64,000 nt of DNA, from assembly GCF_000336615.1 (NCBI RefSeq), contig NZ_AOLW01000011.1, positions 70,441-134,440 of the forward strand, in the 5' to 3' direction. Below are positions 35,330-44,491 of this stretch, piece by piece. Every line of letters starts with the position of its first letter. Within the stretch, counting starts at the first letter, position 1. The DNA comes from Haloarcula amylolytica JCM 13557 (GTDB taxonomy: Archaea; Halobacteriota; Halobacteria; Halobacteriales; Haloarculaceae). Under the pieces are notes generated by a model that did no database searches, had not been told where the DNA came from, and saw only the letters and a list, made by a program, of their open reading frames with translations. Position numbers and translations under genes: made by a program.

Positions 35330-36292
35330 TCAGAGCGGTTCGAGCCCGTTCTCTTCCCGGAGCGTGTTGATGTAGGACCGGAACCCGGATTCGAGGTCGT
35401 ACTCGACCTCGTAGCCGAGATCGTTCTGCGCAGCGGTCATATCGAGATTCTGCGTCCAGGGGAGTTCGCCCTCGTCGGAGACATCGAGGTCGGCGTCCGG
35501 GACGATTTCCCGGACAGCGTTGGCGGCTTCACGGATAGTCGCGAGGACGCCGCGGACGTTGTAGATACGCTGGCTGAGGTTGTCCTCGTCAACGAACGTC
35601 GCTTTCCGGAACGCCTGCGCGATATCGCGGGCGTGTTGCCAGTCGATCACCTGGTCACCGTACTCGACGCTGAACGGTTCGCCGAGTGCCGGTTTTTCGA
35701 TGATGTTTGCGAGGAACGCCGACCCACCGGTTTCGCGGTAGGGGCCGTACGCGACTGTCGGACGAAGCCCAACGTGGTCAACGCCGTAGTCCTCGTGGTA
35801 GACACGGGCCTGATGTTCGTTGTACTCCTTGGTCGCGCCGTAGAGCGTGTCAGGATAGACGAGTTCGCTCTCGTCAACGTACTCGGCGGCGTAGTTGTGT
35901 GGCGGCGCGTACACTGCAGCGCTGGAGGCCCAGGTGACACGCTCTATCTGGTCGTCGAGGGTGCGTGCGGCCTCGAAGACGTTGTTCGTCCCTTTGATGT
36001 TGACATCGAGGCCAGCCCGCGGGTTGTCCCGTGCTGTGTTCGTCAGCAGTGCCGCAAGGTGAACGATGTGTGTCGTCCCCGTCTCCTTCACCGCCCGGAT
36101 CACGTCCGTCGCCTCCGAGACGTCACCGCGTCGGATGGTCACGTCGTCGGCGACACCCAACTTCGAGAGGATGTGGTCGTCCGTCGAGAGGTCGTAGGCG
36201 ACGACGTCGTGGCCGTGTTCGATGAGGTCCTCGACCACATACGAGCCGAGGAAGCCGGTTCCACCAGTGACAAGCACCGTCGTATCTGTCAT
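35330..36292 (-). CDS. NAD-dependent epimerase/dehydratase (extended SDR)
   Basis: A 320-residue extended short-chain dehydrogenase with VLVTGGTGFLGSYVVEDL at the N terminus, YDLSTDDHILSKLG for NAD preference, HLAALLTN, and the active-site TLYGATKEYNEH (Tyr-x3-Lys). Relatives include UDP-glucose 4-epimerase-like and L-threonine dehydrogenase-like proteins. Its place in a catabolic block, between the M24-fold and ThDP genes on the same strand, suggests a dehydrogenase or epimerase acting on a small hydroxy compound rather than cell-wall sugar synthesis, but that is context only. Confidence 0.87.
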   Translation of the reverse strand: MTDTTVLVTGGTGFLGSYVVEDLIEHGHDVVAYDLSTDDHILSKLGVADDVTIRRGDVSEATDVIRAVKETGTTHIVHLAALLTNTARDNPRAGLDVNIKGTNNVFEAARTLDDQIERVTWASSAAVYAPPHNYAAEYVDESELVYPDTLYGATKEYNEHQARVYHEDYGVDHVGLRPTVAYGPYRETGGSAFLANIIEKPALGEPFSVEYGDQVIDWQHARDIAQAFRKATFVDEDNLSQRIYNVRGVLATIREAANAVREIVPDADLDVSDEGELPWTQNLDMTAAQNDLGYEVEYDLESGFRSYINTLREENGLEPL

Positions 36293-36353
36293 TGTTATAT
36301 CAGTGTGTGTTCCGTGGTTGATTTATATTCTTTGCTAACCCGTGTCTGGGACG

Positions 36354-38057
36354 TCATTCGTGGAGCCCGCCGACTTCCTTGTAGAACGACGATTGGAGGG
36401 ACTCGACCATCTCTTCGTCCCGGTCAATGCGGACGTCGATGACGAACGGGACATCGGCGCTGGTTCCTTCGGCGAGTGCATCCCCGAGTTCAGCAGGCGT
36501 CGCGGCTCGCGTCGCTTCAGCGCCGAACGCCTCGGCTGCCTTCACGAAGTCGGTATCGTGGAACTCGACGCCGGCGATATCGCCCGCCTCGTGTTGCATC
36601 TGACGGACCATCCCCAGGCTGGTGTCGTTGAGGACGACGAACGTGGGCGCGACGCCGTTCTCGACGGCTGTCTCCACACTCGTCATCGTCATGGTGAAGC
36701 CACCGTCGCCGGCGACGGCGATGACATCTTTTTCCGTCGTGATGGCGGCGGACACCGCGGCCGGCGTTGCCCATCCCATCGCGCCGACGCCACCGCTGCC
36801 GTAGTAGGTCCCGGTGTCCGGTGTCTGGAGGTAGTTCAGCAACCAGAATCGGTTATTGCCCGAGTCGGCGGTCACGATGGTCTCCGAATCAACCACTGCC
36901 TCGATCTCCTTGACTGCCCGCTGTGGCTTGATTGGCGACGCGTCCGACTCGCATCTGGGGGCGTAAAACGACTCCTGCGCCGCGGCCGCACGGTCGCGCG
37001 CCCAGTCGTTTCCAGCGCTCTCGGGGAGGTTTGCCGCCAGGTCGTCGAGGCTCTGTGCGGCGTCACCGATGAGTGCGACATCCGCGGGGTAGACCCAGCC
37101 AGCGTTGCGTGTGTCGATGTCAGCGTGGATGATTGTCTGCTCGTCGGGTCGGATGAACTCCGGTGACTGCCAGTTCGTGTCCATCGGGTTCATCCGACAG
37201 CCCACGACGAGGAGGACGTCTGCCTCGCTGACAACCTGATTTGCGCCCTCGTGCCCGAAGGAGCCGATAACGCCCGCAGCCAGGTCGTGGGTTTCGGGGA
37301 ACGTCGACTTGCCGAGATAGGAGGTAGTGACGACGGCATCAGTAGCCTCAGCGACAGTTTCGAGCTGGTCGTAGGCGTCGGCCGCGTGAACGCCGTTGCC
37401 GGCGATGATGACCGGTCGGTCAGCTTCGCTCAGGGCTGTTATCGCTGTCTGGACGTCCTCGCGGGCCGGTCGCGATTCCCAGTTTTGCACCTGATCGTGG
37501 CCGTCCCAGACCGGCGGAATCGGGTCCTTGGGCATCTCCTCGGTGACGGCGTCGCCGTCGAGGATTATCGCAGTCGGTCCGGGCCGGCCGGCAGTCGCGT
37601 GTTTGAACGCGAGCTGGAGGCTCCGTACCGTCTCCGTCGGTGAGCGCGGGAACCAGTTTTCCTTGGTGTAGGCATCGAGCGCGGACGGCAGGTCCAGTCC
37701 GCCGTAGTCACCGCGAGCCTGCTGGTACGGCGCGAGCGTCGAATAGTCGCCACGCTCGCTCGCCTCGGTAATGACGACCATTGGGGAGGAAGCGAGCTTT
37801 CCCTCCATCTGGCCGATCGCGCCGAGGCTCCCGATCCAGGGGCCCTGCCCCGCGAGGACCCCGGGATTGCCGGTGAGGCGCCCGTGCATCTCGGCCATGA
37901 CGCTGGCTTCGCGCTCGTCGCGCGGTCGAACCATCTCGACGTCGGCATCCGGTACGTGATCGAGAATCTCGATGGCACGACCGCCGGGATATCCGAAGAC
38001 GTACTCGACGCCTTGTTCGTCCAGTTCTTCGACAAGGCGCTTTCCTGTTTCAGTCAT
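36354..38057 (-). CDS. Thiamine diphosphate-dependent enzyme (acetolactate synthase/decarboxylase family)
   Basis: A 567-residue ThDP enzyme with the three-domain order of the acetolactate synthase/benzoylformate decarboxylase group. FGYPGG opens the Pyr domain; RPRDEREAS places a Glu at about residue 48 as the ThDP-activating acid; GDGGFTMTMTS followed 15 residues later by FVVLNDTS is the ThDP-Mg motif. The segment GQGPWIGSL is divergent from the GPG(A/V)T.L of true acetolactate synthases, and the gene is away from leu/ilv genes, so a 2-oxoacid decarboxylase or carboligase in catabolism is likelier than branched-chain amino acid synthesis. First gene of a minus-strand run through to 32854. 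Confidence 0.88.
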   Translation of the reverse strand: MTETGKRLVEELDEQGVEYVFGYPGGRAIEILDHVPDADVEMVRPRDEREASVMAEMHGRLTGNPGVLAGQGPWIGSLGAIGQMEGKLASSPMVVITEASERGDYSTLAPYQQARGDYGGLDLPSALDAYTKENWFPRSPTETVRSLQLAFKHATAGRPGPTAIILDGDAVTEEMPKDPIPPVWDGHDQVQNWESRPAREDVQTAITALSEADRPVIIAGNGVHAADAYDQLETVAEATDAVVTTSYLGKSTFPETHDLAAGVIGSFGHEGANQVVSEADVLLVVGCRMNPMDTNWQSPEFIRPDEQTIIHADIDTRNAGWVYPADVALIGDAAQSLDDLAANLPESAGNDWARDRAAAAQESFYAPRCESDASPIKPQRAVKEIEAVVDSETIVTADSGNNRFWLLNYLQTPDTGTYYGSGGVGAMGWATPAAVSAAITTEKDVIAVAGDGGFTMTMTSVETAVENGVAPTFVVLNDTSLGMVRQMQHEAGDIAGVEFHDTDFVKAAEAFGAEATRAATPAELGDALAEGTSADVPFVIDVRIDRDEEMVESLQSSFYKEVGGLHE

Positions 38058-38297
38058 GGGTAGTGAATTTGGGAGTCATTATCGATTGTCGCGTTACGTC
38101 CCACTGTGGGTGACTCCCAAGATATAGAGTTTGGGGTCAACGTTGCACCAATCCCGGTTGCACGGACGTACTATTCGGGGCCCTGCGAAACTAGATGTCC
38201 TGCCGCGGTGTTCAAGTAATTCGACCAAGCCATAGTACCAATTTCTAGCAGACTCGGTCCTTTGACCGCTCGGATTCCTCGTTATAGCTCCCGAAAA

Positions 38298-38318
38298 CTG
38301 TTCTAATAGTTAGAACAG
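38298..38318. promoter_or_regulatory. CTGTTCTAA-TAG-TTAGAACAG perfect palindrome
   Basis: Nine-base arms with a 3-base spacer. Too AT-rich for a strong terminator; the size and symmetry suit an operator of a dimeric regulator. It lies 240 bases before the ThDP enzyme start and about 880 before the LIV binding-protein gene. Confidence 0.5.
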
Positions 38319-38511
38319 AATAAATTCCAGTGAAGAATATATAGATTCATATATCCACAGAAGTGATAGATTATCCGAATAGTCGGTAAAGCCCCTCTAA
38401 GTTCGACTTCACCTACTGAGTAAGACACCTGAACCTTGGAGCATCGGATACTACGGTTGGGGGATTACAGCGTTACTGTTGTAACAGCGTTTGTCACACG
38501 ATTTCCGCATA

Positions 38512-38537
38512 CTGTTACACTCATATAGCTGTAACAG
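38512..38537. promoter_or_regulatory. CTGTTAC/GTAACAG inverted repeat
   Basis: Perfect 7-base arms, 12-base spacer. A related CTGTT-GT-AACAG occurs 36 bases upstream at 38476-38487, so the same core CTGTTAC/GTAACAG appears several times within 70 bases, as at a multi-site operator. Confidence 0.4.
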
Positions 38538-39200
38538 AACTGCTGTGCAGGCTCGTTTGTCATTGTCCTCATATCTTTGTTATTTACCTCGACGAATAAC
38601 TCTTGCTTGGAGCGGAACTATCGGTTCTTCGATGCTGTAGAGGCAGTAGCGGTTCTGAGGAGTCCGTAGCAGCTGGGGACTTATTCACCGAACTACAGAC
38701 GGGGATTCAGTGGGCGTGGCTGTCTGTTTGTTCGAATAATTCGAACCACTACGCTCTACGATTGATTTATATACCAGAAACCTCCGGATAGCTGTCTGTC
38801 CGAGCGGAGAGTGACGACGGATCGACGAATCTGAGACTGCATTCCGATACGAGAACCGGACTACGCGCTCGGCGCAGCTGGTCCAGCGCTGGTGACCGAT
38901 TGGACGAGCGAATCAGAGTTTTCGCATTGGATATCCGTGCCTATGAGGGCCAGAAGTAGGTTGAAGGGGTATAGGGTATGTACGACACCCTGTCGCGGAC
39001 ACCGTTCGTATGGTTCGAACGAATATCGGCACTGGCGCGGCACGCACAAGACAACGTGGACAATACAGGCACGTCAGGTGAGAGCCTTTTGCGTATCGGT
39101 GTGTTCGAGATCGGATCGGACTCGTCCCTCTCAGGGCCCGTTTCGTCTCTGAGCAGAACCGCTACGGTTCATAATAACGTTTATCACGAAAGATGGTGTC

Positions 39201-40451
39201 ATGGGTAGTGTTGCGATGCACGATACAGTCAGCCGTCGAACTGTCATGAAGAGCATTGGTGCCGCAGGCGCTGTCGGACTTGCAGGCTGTTCGGCAGATG
39301 GTGGTGATGGTGGCAGCGAGAACACCATCAGCATGGGTATCCTAATGGGAGTCACAGGTGGTCTGTCCGAAGTGGGTCCCGCGATTCGGGACGCAGCAGA
39401 ACTAGCCGTAAAACAGGTCCGAGACGCGGACAACGGGTTCGCAGTCGATACGCAGTTTGAGAATACGGAGACCAAGCCCAGTCGGGGTGTGAGTGGCGCG
39501 GAAGCCCTCGTGAACGGTGGCTACCCGATGATTTGCGGGGGGTTGGCGTCATCGGTGACACTGCAGGTCGCGGAGAACGTCGCAATTCCGAACCAGACCG
39601 TGATGTGCTCACCATCGGCGACGTCGCCGGACGTCACATCACTGGAGGATAACGACTTCGTGTACCGGACGCCGCCGACCGATAAGTTGCAAGGATCACT
39701 GCTGGCACAGATAGCGGCCGAACGGCTTGAGAAGGAGAGCGCAGCTATCCTCTTTCTCAACAACGCGTACGGGAACGGCCTGTCGAACGGATTCACGAAG
39801 ACGTTCGAGGGGGAGTACGGCGGTGAGGTCCTGAATCAGGTCTCGTACTCGGCGGGTCGGTCCTCGTACACCTCCCAGTTGCAGAACGTGCTTGACGGTG
39901 ACCCGGAGACGCTCGTGATTATCGGCTATCCGGAGAGTGGGAACAAGATCTTCCGGAACTTCTACGAGAACTTCGACAGAGCGGACATGGATATCCTGGT
40001 GCCGGACGGGCTCAGGGCCGATGACTTGCCCGGGAATGTGGGCCACGACATGACAAACGTCCGCGGGACCAATCCGTCCTCGGCCGGACCGGGAATCGAG
40101 TACTTCAGGTCTGCATACGAAGACGAGTACGACTCTGCACCGGGACCGTTCAATCAGCAGTCGTTCGATGCTGCGGCGGTTCTGCTGCTGGCACGCGCGG
40201 CAGCCGGTGAAGATGCTGGGACCGCAATCCGCGATCAAATGCGGGCAGTCACAGAACCAGGCGGCGAAACAGTCGGACCCGAAAACCTTGGAGAGGGTGT
40301 TTCGCTGGCGGCCGACGGGAACGAAATCAATTATCAGGGCGTCTCGGGTCCGGTTGAGTTCGACGAGAACGGGGACCTGGCCAGCGCCGTGTACAACTAC
40401 TTCAGGTACACGGAGGACGGCACAGAGAATATCGAACAGGTGGAGGTGTAA
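39201..40451 (+). CDS. LIV-type ABC transporter substrate-binding lipoprotein (2)
   Basis: A 416-residue periplasmic-binding protein type I. Tat motif SRRTVMKS at residues 11-18, lipobox GLAGC with Cys30, then a short Gly/Asp spacer. The mature part begins ISMGILMGVTGGLSEVG. ATG 39201 lies about 25 bases after an ATAATAACGTTTATC element, so it was chosen over ATG 39216. It differs clearly from the first LIV binding protein and heads the second LIV locus with an aminotransferase, LivH, LivM, LivG and LivF. Likely ligands are branched-chain or aromatic amino acids or their acids. Confidence 0.9.
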   Translation: MGSVAMHDTVSRRTVMKSIGAAGAVGLAGCSADGGDGGSENTISMGILMGVTGGLSEVGPAIRDAAELAVKQVRDADNGFAVDTQFENTETKPSRGVSGAEALVNGGYPMICGGLASSVTLQVAENVAIPNQTVMCSPSATSPDVTSLEDNDFVYRTPPTDKLQGSLLAQIAAERLEKESAAILFLNNAYGNGLSNGFTKTFEGEYGGEVLNQVSYSAGRSSYTSQLQNVLDGDPETLVIIGYPESGNKIFRNFYENFDRADMDILVPDGLRADDLPGNVGHDMTNVRGTNPSSAGPGIEYFRSAYEDEYDSAPGPFNQQSFDAAAVLLLARAAAGEDAGTAIRDQMRAVTEPGGETVGPENLGEGVSLAADGNEINYQGVSGPVEFDENGDLASAVYNYFRYTEDGTENIEQVEV

Positions 40452-40637
40452 CCGAAATACTGCTGGGCTTTCTCCTCTAACTGCAATTGCCCCTCAGTAT
40501 GACAGTCGAAGTGGATTTTGTACCATTGCCGTGGCTCAGATAGAACCTAGTCATCATACTGTCTGGCAAAGTTGAAGGGACGGCACCTGTCGTACAACCG
40601 AAAGACTATAATCAAATACCGTTATACTCATGAACTG

Positions 40638-41756
40638 ATGTCTCAGTACGCAGCACGCGTCGAAGAGATGGATATCAGCGGCATCCGAGAAGTCTTCGAG
40701 GCGGCAGGCGAAGACGCAATAAACCTGGGTCTCGGTCAGCCTGATTTCCCAACTCCAGAACACGCCCGGGAGGCAGCGACGAGTGCGATTCAGGATGGGA
40801 TGGGCGACTCATACACGTCCAACAAGGGCATTCCAGAACTCAGAGACGCCATCAGTGAACGCTACGCCACCGACAACGGACAGGACATACCGCCCGAAAA
40901 CATCATCGCCACTGCCGGCGCAAGCGAGGCGATCCACGTCGCCATCGAAGCCCACGTCCAGCCAGGTGACGAAGTGCTCTGCCCCGACCCCGGGTTTCTG
41001 GCCTACGAACAACTGGTGCTACTCGCCGGTGGCGAACCGAAGCGGGTCGAACTCAGAGATGACCTGACCCTCGACCCCGCTGCTGTGGAGGATGCCATCA
41101 CGGACAACACGTCACTGTTTATCGTTAACAGTCCTGCGAACCCGACCGGTGCGGTGCAATCGAAGCGGGATATGGCGGAGTTCGCGCGGCTAGCGGATGA
41201 GCACGAAGTCATTTGCCTCTCCGACGAGGTCTACGAGAAGATCGTCTTCGACGGTGAACACCACTCACCGGCGGAGTTCGCTAGCTCCGATAGGGTCATT
41301 CAGGCCAGCGCGTGCTCGAAAACGTACTCGATGACGGGGTGGCGGCTCGGGTGGGTGGCGGCCAGTTCGGAGCGGATCGAACGGATGCTCCGGGTGCACC
41401 AGTACGTGCAGGCGTGTGCCAGCGCTCCATCGCAGTACGCTGCTGAAGCGGCGCTTACCGGCCCACAGGAACCGGTGCGAGAGATGGTGTCGGCCTTCGA
41501 AGAGCGTCGAAACGTACTTCTCGATGGGTTGGAGGATATCGGCCTCGACACACCAGTGCCGAAGGGAGCGTTCTACGCGATGCCCCACGTCCCGGACGGA
41601 TGGACCCAGAAGATGCTGGACAACGACGTCATCGTGGTTCCTGGCGAGGCATTCGGGCCGAGCGGTGAGGGACAGGCGCGGATCTCGTATGCTACGAGCA
41701 CAGCTGAACTGAAAGAGGCGCTGGAAGTGATGGGAACGGTCACGGATTCTCTGTAG
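40638..41756 (+). CDS. Class I/II pyridoxal-phosphate aminotransferase
   Basis: A 372-residue aspartate-aminotransferase-fold enzyme: INLGLGQPDFPTPEH, TAGASEAIHVAI, NSPANPTGAV, LSDEVYEKIVF and the PLP lysine Lys228 in ACSKTYSMTGWRLGW, plus the substrate Arg near the C terminus (QARISYA). I chose ATG 40638, which puts the family N terminus (MSQYAARVEEMDISGIRE) first. Located between a LIV binding-protein gene and its permease genes, it probably transaminates the imported amino acid to the 2-oxoacid. Aspartate, aromatic or branched-chain specificity is not resolved. Confidence 0.9.
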   Translation: MSQYAARVEEMDISGIREVFEAAGEDAINLGLGQPDFPTPEHAREAATSAIQDGMGDSYTSNKGIPELRDAISERYATDNGQDIPPENIIATAGASEAIHVAIEAHVQPGDEVLCPDPGFLAYEQLVLLAGGEPKRVELRDDLTLDPAAVEDAITDNTSLFIVNSPANPTGAVQSKRDMAEFARLADEHEVICLSDEVYEKIVFDGEHHSPAEFASSDRVIQASACSKTYSMTGWRLGWVAASSERIERMLRVHQYVQACASAPSQYAAEAALTGPQEPVREMVSAFEERRNVLLDGLEDIGLDTPVPKGAFYAMPHVPDGWTQKMLDNDVIVVPGEAFGPSGEGQARISYATSTAELKEALEVMGTVTDSL

Positions 41757-42089
41757 CGCGCCAGCAGGGACTCGCGACTGACTTCGCCTTCCGGCAATCG
41801 GTTTCATATTTCTCGTCGTGGACATAGATACATATGCGATTCAAGGAAGCACTGCCGAAGTCGGGAGCGTATGCGCCCGCGGTTGTGTACTGACCCCTGG
41901 TATCAACGCTGAACCCTGATATCAACGCCTGCGGTTGCAAAGCTCGCCTGACTTAGTTACAATGTCTGATATATGTTGGTAATTACCGTGTGTAGTACTA
42001 GCATGAAACGGGCGTATATCTTCGGTTCCCTGTGATTCTATGACGATTTTACATCAAGATTTTTAACACTGGGTACAGAGCACGATAAT
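41757..42089. other. Intergenic region before livH
   Basis: About 330 bases, AT-rich toward the right end, with no supported gene. It contains the livH promoter. Confidence 0.5.
42060..42068 (+). promoter_or_regulatory. TATA-like promoter of livH
   Basis: TTTTTAACA, 22-30 bases before the ATG at 42090, implying the permease-ATPase genes can be transcribed separately from the aminotransferase gene. Confidence 0.5.
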
Positions 42090-43187
42090 ATGGCGGCACG
42101 AGACTACTACAGCCGTGGACAGAATCTACTATACAACCGCCCAGTACTCGTTATATTCGCCGTTATCGGCGTGTTTCTCGTATTCGACATCCTTCGACAG
42201 TTAGGCACTGGCACAATCGTCGTCACAGACCTCATGAGTTATCTCTGGAACGGACTGGTGCTTGGGATGTCGCTTGGACTGGCCGGTGTCGGCCTCTCGA
42301 TGACGTACAGTATCCTCAATTTCGCGAACTTTGCCCACGGTGACTTGATTACGAGCGGTGCGTTCGCCGGATGGGCGACAGCGTTTCTGATTGCGGGCCT
42401 GGGGGAATTCTCCGTCGAAGCGCTCGTCCTCATCGGCGGCCCAATCGCAGTCGGTTCGAATGAGCTCGGAATAAACGTCGTCAACACCCCACTGGCGCTT
42501 CTGGCTGGATTACTCGTCGCCGCGGCCCTCACAGCCGTCCTCTCGCTTTTGCTGGATCGAATCGTGTTCAAACCGATGCGCAGTGCCGACGGCGTGACGC
42601 TGATGATTGCCAGCGTCGGCGTCGCACTGTTCCTTCGTAATTTCCTCACCTTTTCGTTCCTGACTGACAGCCGCGGATTGACAGGCGGCAACGTCCCCCA
42701 ATTTACCATCGCGGATGTCACGTTCGGAGGGCACCAGATTACGCTGGTCGTCGTCGCCGCACTCCTGATGCTCGGCACGCACATTCTGCTCCAGTACACC
42801 AAAATCGGCATGGCGATGCGCGCAATGGCTGCGAACAAAGACCTCGCAAAAGTCACGGGCATCCCAACGGAGCGCGTCGTCAAGCTCACATGGATTATCG
42901 GCGGCGGGCTTACCGGGTGTGCGGGCTTTCTTATCGCGTTACAGCAGGGAACGCTCACAGTTACAATGGGGTGGGACCTGCTGTTACTGGTGTTCGCAGC
43001 GGTCATCCTCGGCGGTGTCGGCTCGATCTACGGCGCAATGGTCGGCGGGGTCATCCTCGGCATCGCGAGTCGACTCGCGCTCGTCTGGATCCCGGCTAGC
43101 TTCCTCCTGGTTGCGGCATTCGTCATTATGATCGTCATGCTGCTCGTGCGCCCGTCGGGTCTGTTCAGTGGGAGGACGACGGCATGA
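42090..43187 (+). CDS. livH: Branched-chain amino acid ABC transporter permease LivH
   Basis: A 365-residue permease with about eight membrane segments, longer than typical LivH because of an extra N-terminal segment (LVIFAVIGVFLVFDIL) before the LivH core. SLGLAGVGLSMTYSILNFANFAHGD near residue 65 and ILGGVGSIYGAMVGG near residue 308 are LivH hallmarks. It overlaps livM by 4 bases (ATGA), indicating translational coupling. Confidence 0.92.
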   Translation: MAARDYYSRGQNLLYNRPVLVIFAVIGVFLVFDILRQLGTGTIVVTDLMSYLWNGLVLGMSLGLAGVGLSMTYSILNFANFAHGDLITSGAFAGWATAFLIAGLGEFSVEALVLIGGPIAVGSNELGINVVNTPLALLAGLLVAAALTAVLSLLLDRIVFKPMRSADGVTLMIASVGVALFLRNFLTFSFLTDSRGLTGGNVPQFTIADVTFGGHQITLVVVAALLMLGTHILLQYTKIGMAMRAMAANKDLAKVTGIPTERVVKLTWIIGGGLTGCAGFLIALQQGTLTVTMGWDLLLLVFAAVILGGVGSIYGAMVGGVILGIASRLALVWIPASFLLVAAFVIMIVMLLVRPSGLFSGRTTA

Positions 43188-44491
43188 GTACGGGTTCCAT
43201 TCAGGCGCGGGCTGAGGGCTGGCTTGGCAACAATGACGTGCGCCTGCTTGTCGCGCTTGCTCTCGCGATCGGGGGACTGTACGCGCTTTTCAGTGTCGTT
43301 CTCGGGTTCCAGCTGAACGGCACAGTCAACACGCTCCGTCGTGTTGCGTTCCTCTCGGCGATCTACGCCATGTTAGCGCTCGCACTGAACCTCCAGTGGG
43401 GGTACGCGGGCCTGTTCAATCTCGGAGCGGCCGGGTTCATGGCGATCGGTGTGTACACGATGGGGATACTGGCCGCCCCAGTGACGGCCAGTCCACCCGG
43501 CTTCGGGCTGCCGCTTCCGGTCGCCATCGTGGCTGCTATCCTCGTGACCGGGGTCGTCGGCGGCCTCGCAGCGTTGCCGGCGATCCGACTCCGTGCCGAC
43601 TATCTCGCAATCGTAACTGTCGCGTTCTCGGAAATCGTTCGCCTCACACTCCGTGCCCCGGAATTCGCGAACACTCGCATTGCCGGCGTCGCATTCGGGA
43701 CTGGCGGTGCGACGGGCCTGTCCCTCCCATCGAACCCGATCCGGATTCTCTTTTACACAGACCCGGCCGCAACAGCCCCGGCGCCCAATGCGCTGGGTGC
43801 GGCGATGTTCAGCGCCGTGGAACCACTGGGAATCGAGCAGACGCTGGTCATCGGCTGGGCGTACGTGGTCGTGCTGTGTCTCTGTCTCGGCCTCCTGTAC
43901 TGGCTGATGATCCGTATCGGGAAGTCACCCTTCGGCAGGGTCCTCAAGAGCATCCGCGAGGACCAGCAGGTCACGCAGGCGCTGGGGAAAGACACGCGCC
44001 TGTTCAAGATCAAGACGTTCGCGCTCGGCTGTGCGCTCATGGGCTTGATCGCCATCCTCTGGCGGCTCTCCGGAGGCTATGCATCGCCACGGATGTTCAA
44101 GCCGATACAGACGTTCTACATCTTCATTGCGCTGTTTATCGGCGGGACTGGGTCGCCAACGGGAAGTATCGTCGGCGGTGCTCTGTTCGCGAGTCTGCTC
44201 TTCGAGGGACCCTCGTTCGTCCGCCGGGTCGTGGCAGAGTATCTCCAGCTCAGCAACGCCCCCGACACGCTTGTCGGTGCCCTTGCCGAGCTGGGGACCC
44301 TTGATGTCACGCCGCTGCTGGCCTATTCCGTGCAGGACGTGAGCATCTCCGCGCTCCGTCTCATGCTGCTAGGTACCGTTCTGGTGTATCTCATGCAACG
44401 GCATCCGGACGGGCTGCTTGGCCATCGAAAAGCAATCGCATCGAGCGTTGACCTCGCACAACAGGCGACTCGCGAGGACGACAATGAGTAA
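43184..44491 (+). CDS. livM: Branched-chain amino acid ABC transporter permease LivM
   Basis: A 435-residue permease: ALALNLQWGYAGLFNLGAAG, IRLRADYLAIVTVAFSEIVR and the FIALFIGGTGSPTGSIVGG loop identify LivM. It is longer than the usual 320-350 residues, with an insertion after residue 170 and a C-terminal extension ending in a charged tail. Overlaps livH by 4 bases and livG by 8 bases. Confidence 0.92.
   Translation: MSTGSIQARAEGWLGNNDVRLLVALALAIGGLYALFSVVLGFQLNGTVNTLRRVAFLSAIYAMLALALNLQWGYAGLFNLGAAGFMAIGVYTMGILAAPVTASPPGFGLPLPVAIVAAILVTGVVGGLAALPAIRLRADYLAIVTVAFSEIVRLTLRAPEFANTRIAGVAFGTGGATGLSLPSNPIRILFYTDPAATAPAPNALGAAMFSAVEPLGIEQTLVIGWAYVVVLCLCLGLLYWLMIRIGKSPFGRVLKSIREDQQVTQALGKDTRLFKIKTFALGCALMGLIAILWRLSGGYASPRMFKPIQTFYIFIALFIGGTGSPTGSIVGGALFASLLFEGPSFVRRVVAEYLQLSNAPDTLVGALAELGTLDVTPLLAYSVQDVSISALRLMLLGTVLVYLMQRHPDGLLGHRKAIASSVDLAQQATREDDNE

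Larger units (their letters stand above)
38058..39200. other. 1.1 kb region without a recognisable gene
   Basis: The longest gene-free stretch here, between divergent transcripts. It is AT-rich (38280-38400), contains palindromes at 38298-38318 and 38512-38537, and the short open frames in it lack haloarchaeal codon and residue bias. It may hold long regulatory leaders, an undetected small RNA or the remains of an inserted element. Confidence 0.5.

Noticed and set aside
36354..38057. Assignment as biosynthetic acetolactate synthase (ilvB)
   Set aside because: Divergent GPG region and no ilv/leu neighbours; a catabolic ThDP enzyme is more likely.
38603..39208. Short open frames in the gene-free region
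   Set aside because: None has acidic composition, a promoter at the right distance or recognisable motifs.
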